Below the pieces are notes generated by a model. The model was not told the origin of the DNA and searched no databases. It saw only the letters and a list, made by a program, of their open reading frames with translations. Position numbers and translations under genes: made by a program. Below are positions 16,576 to 25,171 of a stretch of DNA of 64,000 nucleotides, piece after piece (position 1 is the stretch's first letter; every line of letters begins with the position of its first letter). The stretch comes from Atopobium minutum (GTDB lineage Bacteria; Actinomycetota; Coriobacteriia; Coriobacteriales; Atopobiaceae), in NCBI GenBank assembly GCA_900105895.1, contig FNSH01000001.1, positions 434,001-498,000 on the forward strand. The letters run 5' to 3'.

Positions 16576-16953
16576 ATGCCAAGCAAACCCAAACGTCCCT
16601 GCTCTGCGCCTGGCTGTCCCGAACTAACCCGCGAAAGGTTCTGCGAGATCCACGCCAAGGAAGCGGACAAGAACTACCGTAAGTTTCAACGTGACCCGAG
16701 AATCAACAAGCGTTACGGTGGGCGCTGGCGACGCATCCGTGCCGCATATATTTCCCAGTATCCTTTGTGCGAAGACTGCCTGGAAAAAGGAGTGACCATC
16801 CCAGTTCAGGAAGTCCACCACGTCCTGCCGCTCGAGCATGGTGGCAGCCACGACTTTTCTAACCTGCGTAGCCTGTGCAAACCCTGCCACTCCAGGCAGA
16901 GCGCGTTAGACGGTGACAGATGGAGGCAAGCCCTTCAGGTCTACACTTACTGA
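16576..16953 (+). CDS. HNH endonuclease of the packaging module
   Basis: 125 residues. Two N-terminal cysteine pairs (CSAPGCPE and CEIHA), then the HNH core with zinc-binding CEDC and CKPC, and VQEVHHVLPLEHGG carrying the catalytic His pair, then FSNLRSLCKPCHSRQ. In HK97-like phages an HNH protein sits beside the terminase and is needed for cos cleavage and packaging. Here it is followed by about 250 non-coding bases and then the small terminase, the classic arrangement. Confidence 0.92.
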   Translation: MPSKPKRPCSAPGCPELTRERFCEIHAKEADKNYRKFQRDPRINKRYGGRWRRIRAAYISQYPLCEDCLEKGVTIPVQEVHHVLPLEHGGSHDFSNLRSLCKPCHSRQSALDGDRWRQALQVYTY

Positions 16954-17200
16954 TTTTTCTTGAAATTGCGGTGTGCACGCCTTAAACGTTGCCTACCTCA
17001 AAGATGCTGAGCTGGCTCTTGTTCGTTGCTTACGGTGCGACGTCGCGTGTCTGGTTTGGGGTTGGGGGCCTCGAATCTCTACAGCCTTGGCGAAGGTCAG
17101 CGGGCGGGGCCAACCGTACGCAAAAAGACCGATTCAAACAGGGTATTAACCCGCAAGCCCTCCATTACCGGGCTAACTGCCTGGAAGGAGGCGAGATTTC
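16954..17200. other. Non-coding region between HNH and small terminase genes, candidate cos region
   Basis: 247 bases with G-rich tracts (GGGGTTGGGGG near 17055), a run CGCAAAAAGACC and the 12-mer GGGTATTAACCC (17141-17152). An open plus-strand frame crosses it but lacks a ribosome binding site. In HK97-type cos phages the cohesive end site lies between HNH and terS. Just before terS, AAGCCCTCC (17155-17163) could pair with the SD GGAGG. The cos assignment is inference. Confidence 0.4.
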
Positions 17201-17773
17201 ATGGCGAAAGACGGAACCAATCGTGGTGGGCGCCGCGTGAGGGCTGGCGCGAAACCCGACCCACTCAACGAGAAACTCGCTAAGGGTCTGCCTGCTACTC
17301 GCCTGGAAGATCCGCTAGCGACGCCTTTTGATTTCGAGGGCGCAAATATTGGTGATGGCGCGGTGCTTGCTGGTGAGGTGATGCCGGAGCCTGCTGAGTA
17401 TCTGTCGGAGGTTCAGCGTGATGGCAAACCCTTGGGTGCTGATTTGGTGTATCGGGAGACGTGGCGCTGGCTTGATGAGCGTGGCTGCACGAGGTTTGTT
17501 TCTAAGCGTCTGATTGAGGCCTACGCCCAGGCGTTCGCCCGCTATGTGCAGTGCGAGCAGGCAATCTCCAAGTTCGGTTTGCTCGGAAAGCACCCGACCA
17601 CGGGGGCTGCTATCGCTTCCCCGTTTGTTGCGATGAGCCAGTCTTTTGGTAAGCAAGCAAACGTGTATTGGTATGAGATTTTTGAAATTGTGCGGGCGAA
17701 CTGCACTAGTGACTATTCGGGTGCGGCTCCTGGTGATGAGGTTATGGAGCAGTTGTTGAAAGCACGCTCGTAG
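17201..17773 (+). CDS. P27-family terminase small subunit
   Basis: 190 residues. P27 pattern: a basic N-terminus GGRRVRAGAKPDPLNEKL, the central DLVYRETWRWLDERGCTRFV and helices LIEAYAQAFARYVQCEQAI, and PFVAMSQSFGKQANVYWYEI. Binds the packaging site and loads the large subunit. Start fixed by GGAAGGAGG 8 bases upstream. The large subunit is unusually far away (23180), separated by methylation cargo. Confidence 0.9.
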   Translation: MAKDGTNRGGRRVRAGAKPDPLNEKLAKGLPATRLEDPLATPFDFEGANIGDGAVLAGEVMPEPAEYLSEVQRDGKPLGADLVYRETWRWLDERGCTRFVSKRLIEAYAQAFARYVQCEQAISKFGLLGKHPTTGAAIASPFVAMSQSFGKQANVYWYEIFEIVRANCTSDYSGAAPGDEVMEQLLKARS

Positions 17774-17795
17774 ATGCGTCCTAGTGTTTTTGAGC

Positions 17796-18065
17796 TTATT
17801 TGGGGCGTTTTGTTGCGCTGAAGCCTGCCCCTAGCGCGATTCCGACTCCTGTGCCGATAGCTACCCCTAAGGCGATATCGCCCATAATGAACCCAAAGAT
17901 AATGCCGGCCATCATCCCGGCAATCATTCCATAGGCCACGGCTTTACCATTGCCGCCGGAAGGTTCTGACGGATTAGGTTTACTCGTTTCGTCTTCCACG
18001 TATTCCAGTATCACACACGATTCGGGTTTTCCTCGTTTTCTTCGCTCCCTGCTCCTGTCTGACAT
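17796..18065 (-). CDS. Small glycine-zipper membrane protein (moron)
   Basis: 89 residues: a basic N-terminus (MSDRSRERRKRGKPE), an acidic/Pro linker, then one or two Gly/Ala-rich hydrophobic helices (AYGMIAGMMAGIIFGFIMGD and ALGVAIGTGVGIALGAGF) of glycine-zipper type. No signal peptide. It is on the strand opposite to the surrounding phage genes, between terS and metK, so it is probably expressed from the prophage independently. Function unknown; superinfection exclusion is one possibility. Confidence 0.7.
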   Translation of the reverse strand: MSDRSRERRKRGKPESCVILEYVEDETSKPNPSEPSGGNGKAVAYGMIAGMMAGIIFGFIMGDIALGVAIGTGVGIALGAGFSATKRPK

Positions 18066-18113
18066 GGTGGGGAGTTTTTGTTTCTTTTGATTTTCTACTG
18101 AAAGGGCATTCCT

Positions 18114-19304
18114 ATGACTATGGTTCTAAGCGCTGAAGCAGTGTGTATCGGTCATCCCGATAAACTGTGCGATCTAATTGCTGATCAGATTCTCGACGAA
18201 ATTCTGTACGCCGATCCCAACGCCCGCGTCGCGGTAGAGGTCATGGCTACTGGGCGACGCATTATTGTCACTGGTGAAATCAGCACTAATGCTCGTGTGG
18301 ACTTGCGTGATTGCGTACGCACAGCACTGACTGCAGCTGGATATAAGCCGTGGAGATTTTTGGTGTACGTGTGGGTGAGGCGTCAATCTAGCGATATTAA
18401 CGACGGCGTGACCACATCTTTAGAGGCTCGCCATGGTGATGAGTCTGCTTATTGTCTTCAGGGGGCTGGTGATCAAGGCACGGTCTATGGTTATGCCTGC
18501 ACTGATACTCCTGAGCGTTTACCGTTGCCTCTTGTTTTAGCCCACGAGATTTGTAAGCGGCTAGATAATGCGCGCAAGCAAGGAACCATTACTGAGATCT
18601 TTTCGGATGGTAAAGCACAAGTTTCGGTGCGCTACGACGAGGTAGGTAAACCGTTATCTATCGAAACCGTTGTGGTTTCCGTCCAGCACGATAAATTCAA
18701 GGATTTCGAGGTGTTGCGCCGTGAAATAACTTCACTGATTGTTGGCCCAGCATGCCAGCGGTATCTACCGGTAAGCCCGGACACGGTTGTGTTGGTGAAT
18801 CCTTCTGGGCGGTTCGTGGAGGGCGGCCCTAAAGCTGACACCGGCCTCACTGGTCGAAAACTTATGGTTGATACCTATGGCGGTTTTGCTGGGCATGGTG
18901 GTGGAGCGTTTTCCGGTAAGGATCCGTCGAAGGTTGACCGGTCGGGTGCTTATATGGCGCGTTTGATCGCCAAGACGGTGGTGGATGCGCACCTAGCTAA
19001 AGAGTGCCAAGTGAGCATTTCTTATGCGATTGGTAAAGCCGACCCGGTTGCTTTCAGTGTGGACACGCTCGGCACCGGTGAACATCCTGATGAACTAATT
19101 ACGGCTGCTGCGCGCGATGTCTTTAATCTTCGTCCGGCTGCGATCATCGACCAGTTACATCTCAAATCTCCCGGTTACGTGCGCTATTCGACGTATGGGC
19201 ATTTCGGGGATTGCACACGCAAGTGGGAAGACACCTGGACTACTAGCCGTGAGCTTGTTAAGGCGGTGAAAAAGCATGCGCATCAAGCAAATAGCGCTAA
19301 CTGA
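18114..19304 (+). CDS. metK: S-adenosylmethionine synthetase
   Basis: 396 residues, full length. It converts methionine and ATP to S-adenosylmethionine. Motifs: GHPDKLCDLIADQILDEIL near the N-terminus, GAGDQG, the P-loop-like GGGAFSGKDPSKVDRSGAY, and C-terminal SISYAIGKADPV. It overlaps the ParB-methylase gene by 29 bases and precedes a second methylase, so it likely supplies the methyl donor for modifying phage DNA. Phage-borne metK next to methylases is known in Gram-positive prophages. Confidence 0.95.
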   Translation: MTMVLSAEAVCIGHPDKLCDLIADQILDEILYADPNARVAVEVMATGRRIIVTGEISTNARVDLRDCVRTALTAAGYKPWRFLVYVWVRRQSSDINDGVTTSLEARHGDESAYCLQGAGDQGTVYGYACTDTPERLPLPLVLAHEICKRLDNARKQGTITEIFSDGKAQVSVRYDEVGKPLSIETVVVSVQHDKFKDFEVLRREITSLIVGPACQRYLPVSPDTVVLVNPSGRFVEGGPKADTGLTGRKLMVDTYGGFAGHGGGAFSGKDPSKVDRSGAYMARLIAKTVVDAHLAKECQVSISYAIGKADPVAFSVDTLGTGEHPDELITAAARDVFNLRPAAIIDQLHLKSPGYVRYSTYGHFGDCTRKWEDTWTTSRELVKAVKKHAHQANSAN

Positions 19305-20532
19305 TCTCACCCCTGCTGACTACAACCCCCGCAAAGACCTACAACCTGGGGACACGGACTACGAAAAGTTGAGGCGCTCCCTGACGGAGTTTGGGTATGT
19401 GGAGCCAGTCATCTGGAACAAAACCACCGGAAATATTGTGGGTGGGCATCAGCGTCTGAAAGTACTCGCTGATCTGGGCTATAAAACCGTGGACTGCGTG
19501 GTCGTTGAGCTAGACGAAACCCGCGAAAAAATGCTCAACGTTGCTCTAAACAAGATCAGTGGCGATTGGGATGATTCCAAACTCGCCCTACTCATAGCCG
19601 ACCTGGATGCTTCCGATTTCGAGGTTGAACTCACCGGTTTCGACGAAGCCGAAATACAACAGTTGATAGGTTCTCTTGACGGCGACAGTATCGAGGACGA
19701 TAACTTCGACCTGAACGCCGCCCTAGAAGCGGCAGCCTTTGTTGAAAAAGGCGATATCTGGAGGGTTGGTAGGCATCGCCTAATGTGCGCGGATGCCACG
19801 AACCCGGCCGATGTCGAAACCTTGATGGATGGCAAACAGGCTAATCTGGTGGTCACAGACCCGCCTTACAACGTGGACTTCAAATCATCTAGCGGCCTGA
19901 AAATCGCAGGCGACAAACAAGACGCAGACACCTTCTACCAGTTCCTGCTGGCTGCATTCACCAACATGGCGGCATCCCTAGCTAAGGGCGGGTCAGCCTA
20001 TGTTTTCCATGCCGACACCGAAGGATTGAACTTCCGTCGCGCTTTTCAAGATGCTGGTTTCTATCTGTCGGGCTGTTGTATTTGGGTCAAAGACTCCCTC
20101 GTACTTGGCCGTTCCCCATATCAGTGGCAGCACGAACCGGTGCTGTATGGCTGGAAGAAAGACGGCTCTCACGCTTGGTATGCGAATCGCAAACAAACCA
20201 CGGTGTGGAATTTTGCCAAGCCCCGCAAAAACAGTGACCATCCGACTTCGAAGCCACTAGACCTGTTGGCTTATCCGATTCGTAACTCCACCCAAACCAA
20301 CACAATCATCCTCGACACTTTTGCTGGGTCTGGTTCCACGCTAATGGCTGCAGAAGCCACAGACCGCACTTGCTATTGCATGGAGCTGGATGAGAAATAC
20401 GCTTCCGTGATTCTGCGCCGCTATGCCGAAGCAACCGGAGACGCAGCTGGCATCACCTGTACTCGTGGTAACAAACAGTACGGCTACCTGGATCTGGTGA
20501 AAGAGGTCGACCGCCCCAAGCAGAAAGGCTAA
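19276..20532 (+). CDS. ParB-domain fused N6-adenine/N4-cytosine DNA methyltransferase
   Basis: 418 residues. Residues 1-110 form a ParB/Srx-like domain with GNIVGGHQRLKVL. A linker and the methylase domain follow, with the catalytic DPPYNV at about 195-200 and the SAM-binding FAGSGST near 350; DPPY before FxGxG is the beta-class order. It methylates DNA, most likely adenine, to protect phage DNA or regulate it. It begins inside the end of metK and is followed 3 bases later by the cytosine methylase, so three genes form a modification unit. Confidence 0.93.
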   Translation: MRIKQIALTDLTPADYNPRKDLQPGDTDYEKLRRSLTEFGYVEPVIWNKTTGNIVGGHQRLKVLADLGYKTVDCVVVELDETREKMLNVALNKISGDWDDSKLALLIADLDASDFEVELTGFDEAEIQQLIGSLDGDSIEDDNFDLNAALEAAAFVEKGDIWRVGRHRLMCADATNPADVETLMDGKQANLVVTDPPYNVDFKSSSGLKIAGDKQDADTFYQFLLAAFTNMAASLAKGGSAYVFHADTEGLNFRRAFQDAGFYLSGCCIWVKDSLVLGRSPYQWQHEPVLYGWKKDGSHAWYANRKQTTVWNFAKPRKNSDHPTSKPLDLLAYPIRNSTQTNTIILDTFAGSGSTLMAAEATDRTCYCMELDEKYASVILRRYAEATGDAAGITCTRGNKQYGYLDLVKEVDRPKQKG

Positions 20533-20535
20533 CCC

Positions 20536-21966
20536 TTGATAAAAACTTTAAGGCTTGGCTCGCTTTTTGATGGCTCGGGTGGTTTCCCACTAGCGGCAAC
20601 CAAGGTTGGTATCGAACCTGTTTGGGCGAGCGAGATTGAGCCCTTCCCGATCCTGGTCACCACCACGCGTTTTCCGCAAATGCAACACCTGGGCGACATC
20701 TGCGATATTGACGGCAGTCAGCTAGAGCCGGTGGATGTGGTCACGTTTGGTTCTCCTTGCCAAGACCTGTCGGTGGCAGGTAAGAGGGCAGGTTTAGCTG
20801 GCGAGCGTTCGGGTTTATTTCACCAAGCCGCCAGAGTCATCAAGGAAATGAGAAAGGCAAGTAGTGGACGGTATCCAAGATTCGCTGTTTGGGAAAACGT
20901 GCCCGGAGCTTTCTCCTCCAACAAAGGAGCAGACTTCCACAGCGTCCTGCAAAACCTCATCTCGGTTGTCGACGAGCAAGCAGCAGCTAACCTACCTCGA
21001 GTACAAAAGTGGCAAAAAGCCGGAGCAATCGTGGCAGACCAATGGAGTATTGCGTGGCGAGTATTGGACGCGCAATTTTTCGGCCTACCCCAACGACGCA
21101 AAAGAATCTACCTTGTCGCAGATTTTGCAACCGGGCGTGCCGGACACATACTCTTTGAGCCCACGCGCCTGCGCGGGGATCTTGCGCAGGGCTGCAGTAA
21201 GAGGCAAGCCGCTACCTCCAATCTTGCACAAGGCTCTCGCCCGGCAAGCAACGAACTCGAAAAAGAATCTCTAGCAGTCCCGTTCGCGCTACGCATGAGA
21301 GGCGGAAAACCTGGAGGTGGTAAAGGCCCGCTTATCCAAACCGATATTTCTGGCACGCTTGGTTGTAATAACGATCAGACTATTTTCGAGCCGATCGCTT
21401 ATGGTTTCAACACTATACATACCAAGCGTAAACGCCTGACTGGCAGGTACGGCTACGAAACCGAGGTCGCAAAAACTTTAGATACGAGCGGTATCTGCCC
21501 GACCTGTAATCAGGGAGGGATCGCGATAGTCGACACGGTAGTTTCGGCATCAAAGAGTGATTTCTTTTGCAAGGGCACCAACAACCTCACCGGGCCTCTA
21601 CTTGCATCGGATTTTACTGATCCGCCTATTGTCACCGCGCCACAACCTAGCGGTTATAGGGTGCGCAGGCTTACGCCCACCGAGTGCGCCCGCCTACAAG
21701 GGTTCCCTGACGATTGGACACAGGACATAGCAATCAGCGATCCTACAGATTCACAGTTGGATTACTGGTGGCAAGTCTGGGCCAGCTGGGCCAAGGTACA
21801 AGGATTGAAAAAACCTAAAACCCGCAACCAAGTATGCAAATGGCTGGCTAATCCTGGAACCGACCGGGCACTCTACAAGCTGTGGGGAAACGGGATAGCT
21901 TTGCCGTGCGCCAAACTCGTGCTTTCCCAAATAGTCGCCGAGACCACTAAAACTCCTGGATTTTAA
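20536..21966 (+). CDS. C5-cytosine DNA methyltransferase
   Basis: 476 residues. Motif I is FDGSGGFPLAATKVG; motif IV with the catalytic cysteine is GSPCQDLSVAGKRAGL (Cys near residue 75); motif VI is WENVPGAF; motif VIII is QRRKRIYLV. The target recognition region lies between about 220 and 370, and motifs IX-X are near RRLTPTECARLQGFPDDW. No restriction enzyme gene is adjacent, so it is an orphan methylase for self-protection. Forms an operon with metK and the ParB-methylase. The start codon is TTG or close to it, with AAAGGC upstream. Confidence 0.94.
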   Translation: MIKTLRLGSLFDGSGGFPLAATKVGIEPVWASEIEPFPILVTTTRFPQMQHLGDICDIDGSQLEPVDVVTFGSPCQDLSVAGKRAGLAGERSGLFHQAARVIKEMRKASSGRYPRFAVWENVPGAFSSNKGADFHSVLQNLISVVDEQAAANLPRVQKWQKAGAIVADQWSIAWRVLDAQFFGLPQRRKRIYLVADFATGRAGHILFEPTRLRGDLAQGCSKRQAATSNLAQGSRPASNELEKESLAVPFALRMRGGKPGGGKGPLIQTDISGTLGCNNDQTIFEPIAYGFNTIHTKRKRLTGRYGYETEVAKTLDTSGICPTCNQGGIAIVDTVVSASKSDFFCKGTNNLTGPLLASDFTDPPIVTAPQPSGYRVRRLTPTECARLQGFPDDWTQDIAISDPTDSQLDYWWQVWASWAKVQGLKKPKTRNQVCKWLANPGTDRALYKLWGNGIALPCAKLVLSQIVAETTKTPGF

Positions 21967-22015
21967 GGCGAAAATGACTGGATAAGCCCGCGAACCTATG
22001 GCTGTATGTACATGA
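21967..22015 (+). repeat. Direct repeat / promoter-like element, copy 1
   Basis: GGCGAAAATGACTGGATAAG followed by CTATGGCTGTATGTACAT. A second copy is at 22730-22780. Both stand 30-80 bases before small genes. TGTATGTACAT resembles an extended -10 and is partly palindromic, so it may be a promoter with an operator. Confidence 0.55.
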
Positions 22016-22046
22016 CCAAACAAAACACAAGAAAGAAGGTTTGGTG

Positions 22047-22262
22047 ATGATAGGACAGCTATACGCCGATCTAGAAGAAATCGAAAACCTCGGAGTCGAC
22101 CTCACCGATATTGGTGCGGTATGGGATGCAGCCGAAGACCACGGCTACAAGCACGTAGAAATGATTGTCTCCAACTTCCCACAAGACTTCATGCGCCTCA
22201 TCCGCACATGGATGGACGTTCAAAGCATCGAATTTGATGGTGAGGAGGATGAGCAATGGTGA
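22047..22262 (+). CDS. Small acidic phage protein of unknown function
   Basis: 71 residues from ATG 22047 (TTG and GTG codons precede it in frame), with GAAAGAAGG upstream. Acidic, helical, no known motif; contains DLTDIGAVWDAAEDHGYKHV. Overlaps the next gene by 7 bases. It lies between the methylase unit and the large terminase, where related phages carry DUF4314-like or similar small proteins; I cannot assign one. Confidence 0.6.
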   Translation: MIGQLYADLEEIENLGVDLTDIGAVWDAAEDHGYKHVEMIVSNFPQDFMRLIRTWMDVQSIEFDGEEDEQW

Positions 22263-22693
22263 ACACCAAAAAGGCTGAAAACTACGGGCTCGTAGTCACC
22301 CTGCCCGCCACGCTTGATGAGACTGAGCTGGCAAGGCTGCATGAACTTATCGCAGCCAAGAAAGACTTGATCACTAAAGCGCTCGGCGCGAGCCAGCTTA
22401 GCATCACCACCAGTAGCGAGGGGCTGAGTTTCCCGTGGTGGGATGAGCTGCCCGAGTTCGAGAAGATCACAGCCTACACCGAGTTCTTAACGAAGCTGAT
22501 CACCTACGCCAAAAGGATCCACCGCACCGTAACCCGCAGTACAAGACAGGTAAGTAATGAGAAGTACGAACTGCGTTCCCTGCTTTACCGCATCGGACTT
22601 TCTGGTAAAGAACATAAGGAAGTACGCAAGATCTTACTTGCACCATTAAACGGCAATTCTGCGTGGAAAACCCCGCCACTAATTAAACACTAA
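22256..22693 (+). CDS. Phage protein of unknown function
   Basis: 145 residues. Helical, with GLVVTLPATLDETELARLHE near the N-terminus and basic segments later (RIHRTVTRSTRQVSNEKYEL). The N-terminal region resembles proteins annotated as virulence-related in Gram-positive prophages, but no function is established. Coupled to the preceding gene (overlap). Followed by the second copy of the direct repeat. Confidence 0.6.
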   Translation: MVNTKKAENYGLVVTLPATLDETELARLHELIAAKKDLITKALGASQLSITTSSEGLSFPWWDELPEFEKITAYTEFLTKLITYAKRIHRTVTRSTRQVSNEKYELRSLLYRIGLSGKEHKEVRKILLAPLNGNSAWKTPPLIKH

Positions 22694-22729
22694 CCAAGAG
22701 ATGTAAACCACTATTTATTAGGCAAAATA

Positions 22730-22780
22730 GGCGGAAAATGACTGGATAAGTAGCGAAGTCTATGGCTGTATATACATACC
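22730..22780 (+). repeat. Direct repeat / promoter-like element, copy 2
   Basis: GGCGGAAAATGACTGGATAAG-type sequence followed by CTATGGCTGTATATACAT, matching copy 1 at 21967 over about 45 bases with a few changes. It precedes the small gene that is interrupted by an in-frame TAG. Confidence 0.55.
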
Positions 22781-22846
22781 GAAACGGTACACAACAGAAA
22801 GGCACCAGCCATGAACACCACAAAGGTCACCAGCGAAACCCTCTAG

Positions 22847-23104
22847 ATGAGCGTTGATTCCTACGGGGCGGTTCTTGCCTACGGGAACTACACGCTAGCA
22901 AGTTTTGCTACCTGGACCAAGACTGAAGGATTTGGTAATAACGCCCAAATCTACCGGTTGATGGAAGAACCCGTCAGCGGGTTCGGGCCTAACTCGAGGA
23001 GCCGCGGAGAATGCGAACTCGAACTCATCGCGAAGTCAGACCACCTTTTCGCTGACGCCGGACATGCGATCGCCTGGGCGTTAGCTAATCTGCCCGAAGC
23101 CTAG
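22847..23104 (+). CDS. Small phage protein, start interrupted by in-frame TAG
   Basis: 85 residues. The ATG at 22847 has no ribosome binding site. An ATG at 22811 with GAAAGG upstream begins the same frame, codes MNTTKVTSETL and then meets TAG (22844-22846) directly before the second ATG. The intact gene probably started at 22811, and TAG may be a CAG-to-TAG mutation. Alternatively, the short frame is a coupled leader. The protein, with YTLASFATWTKTEGFGNNAQ and a C-terminal AGHAIAWALANLPEA, has no assigned function. Confidence 0.5.
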   Translation: MSVDSYGAVLAYGNYTLASFATWTKTEGFGNNAQIYRLMEEPVSGFGPNSRSRGECELELIAKSDHLFADAGHAIAWALANLPEA

Positions 23105-23179
23105 CCCCGCCGGGTATGAGAGCACCTGCTATCGCTGTTAGCAACTGACTTTTTAACCAATAGAAGGTAACTGATTCGT

Positions 23180-24784
23180 ATGCGTCAGCTAGCTGAATAT
23201 CACCCGACCAGGTTCATGGCTGAAAGCTCGCGCTATGACAAGCGCCGAGCCGACTTTGCGGTCGCGTTTATCCAAGCCTTAAAGCATACGAAAGGCCGGT
23301 GGGCAGGAAAACCTTTTAAGTTGATTGATTGGCAAGAACAAATCATTCGCGACCTTTTCGGGGTGGTAAAACCTGACGGGTTTCGCCAATTCACTACGGC
23401 TTACGTGGAGATCCCTAAAAAGCAAGGCAAATCTGAACTGGCCGCCGCCGTCGCACTCTTGCTGTGTTGCGGCGATGGCGAGGAACGCGCTGAAGTTTAT
23501 GGGTGTGCTGCCGATCGGCAACAAGCATCCATCGTGTTCGAAGTGGCAGCCGACATGGTGAGAATGTGTCCCCCACTAGCCAAGCGGGTAAAGATCCTTA
23601 GAAGCCAAAAACGTATCATCTACTCCCCCACCAATTCCTTCTACCAGGTACTATCGGCCGAGGCCTATTCCAAACACGGATTCAATATTTCCGGAGTGGT
23701 ATTCGATGAGCTACACACCCAACCCAACCGGGCGCTCTTCGACGTGATGACCAAAGGCAGTGGGGATGCTCGCACCCAGCCGCTTTACTTCTTGATCACA
23801 ACCGCCGGCACCGACACCCACAGCATCTGCTACGAGCAACACCAAAAAGCCCAAGACATTCTAGATGGCAAAAAGATCGACCCCACCTTTTATCCAGTCA
23901 TATATGGGGCAGCGCAAGATGATGATTGGACCGATGAAGCCGTGTGGCATAAAGCCAACCCATCCTTGGACGTTACGGTGCCAATCCAAAAAGTTAGGGA
24001 CGCTTGTAATAGTGCCAGGCAGAATCCGGCTGAAGAAAACACCTTCAGACAGTTGCGTTTGAACCAGTGGGTCAAACAGTCTGTGCGGTGGATGCCTATG
24101 AATACCTGGAACAAAAACGATGGTCCAGTCCACTTAGATGAGTTAGAAGGCCGTGTTTGTTACGGCGGGCTCGACCTGGCATCCACCACCGATATCACTG
24201 CTTTCGTTCTCGTATTCCCACCCACGGATGACGATGACAAATACACGGTCGCGCCCTGGTTTTGGATACCCGAAGACAACCTGAAACTGAGAGTCGCCCG
24301 CGATCACGTCCCCTACGACCTATGGCATCAGCAAGGCCACCTACTCACGACTGAGGGCAACGTGGTGCACTACGGGTATATCGAGAAGTTCATTGAGGAT
24401 CTTGGCACCCGGTTTAATATCCGAGAGATCGCTTTCGACCGGTGGGGCGCGGTCCAAATGAGCCAAAACCTTGAGGATGCTGGTTTCACGGTAGTGCCTT
24501 TCGGGCAAGGCTTCAAAGACATGTCCCCACCATCCAAGGAACTGATGAAGCTGGCGTTGGAGGGCAAGCTGGCCCATGGCGGTCACCCGGTGCTGGCCTG
24601 GATGGTAGATAACATTCATGTGCGCACCGACCCAGCAGGCAACATTAAGCCAGATAAGCAAAAGTCTACGGAGAAGATCGACGGCGTAGTAGCCACCATC
24701 ATGGCCTTGGATCGGGCAATAAGATGCGGCAACACCCCACAGGCAAGCTCAGTTTATGATTCGCGGGGACTATTGGTGCTATGA
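23180..24784 (+). CDS. Terminase large subunit (packaging ATPase and nuclease)
   Basis: 534 residues. The N-terminal ATPase has IPKKQGKSELAAAVALL as Walker A near residue 78 and GVVFDELH as Walker B near 173. The C-terminal nuclease has GGLDLASTTDITAFVLV and FDRWGAVQMSQNL. This is the Terminase_1 family, driving DNA into the capsid and cutting concatemers. It follows the methylation cargo and ends overlapping a minus-strand membrane gene. Full length. Confidence 0.95.
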   Translation: MRQLAEYHPTRFMAESSRYDKRRADFAVAFIQALKHTKGRWAGKPFKLIDWQEQIIRDLFGVVKPDGFRQFTTAYVEIPKKQGKSELAAAVALLLCCGDGEERAEVYGCAADRQQASIVFEVAADMVRMCPPLAKRVKILRSQKRIIYSPTNSFYQVLSAEAYSKHGFNISGVVFDELHTQPNRALFDVMTKGSGDARTQPLYFLITTAGTDTHSICYEQHQKAQDILDGKKIDPTFYPVIYGAAQDDDWTDEAVWHKANPSLDVTVPIQKVRDACNSARQNPAEENTFRQLRLNQWVKQSVRWMPMNTWNKNDGPVHLDELEGRVCYGGLDLASTTDITAFVLVFPPTDDDDKYTVAPWFWIPEDNLKLRVARDHVPYDLWHQQGHLLTTEGNVVHYGYIEKFIEDLGTRFNIREIAFDRWGAVQMSQNLEDAGFTVVPFGQGFKDMSPPSKELMKLALEGKLAHGGHPVLAWMVDNIHVRTDPAGNIKPDKQKSTEKIDGVVATIMALDRAIRCGNTPQASSVYDSRGLLVL

Positions 24785-25137
24785 GATTTTGAATGAAACA
24801 AGCTGCCAATCTTGTTAGCTGTTACTGCTAGTAGCGAATAGCTGGCTCCGTAGATCAGTGCGGATTCGTTGAAAAAGATAACCGTGGGCGCAATGAAAAA
24901 CAGTATCGGCATCACTATCCATAAAACAGTGAAGCCCTCCGTGACTGCGTCCCAGGCGGCTAGCGCAATAGTGGCGAGTGGAAACGCTATGAAAAGCAGG
25001 AAGATAAACGCCACCATCCCTAAATCGGAGGCATTGCCTAATCCGATGGTGGCTGTCATGAGAGCAGGCAGTAAAAGATAGCACGCGAAAAGCCCGCCAA
25101 GGCGTACCCAGGTGCCGCGTCTTTTCCACCTTTGCAT
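24754..25137 (-). CDS. Four-helix membrane protein (moron)
   Basis: 127 residues from ATG 25137; longer starts exist but run into the portal leader. Four hydrophobic segments: GLFACYLLLPALMTATIG, MVAFIFLLFIAFPLATIALA, VLWIVMPILFFIAPTVIFF and SALIYGASYSLLAVTA. The C-terminus is short and polar. It is opposite in strand to the surrounding structural operon, and its 3' end overlaps terL by 31 bases. One of three minus-strand membrane genes in this region. Function unknown. Confidence 0.7.
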   Translation of the reverse strand: MQRWKRRGTWVRLGGLFACYLLLPALMTATIGLGNASDLGMVAFIFLLFIAFPLATIALAAWDAVTEGFTVLWIVMPILFFIAPTVIFFNESALIYGASYSLLAVTANKIGSLFHSKSHSTNSPRES

Positions 25138-25171
25138 GCACTCATTTTTCCATGACCAGAAGGGAAAAACC

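Noticed and set aside
16989..17240. Plus-strand frame between HNH and terS
   Set aside because: No ribosome binding site and overlaps terS; the interval fits a packaging-site region better.
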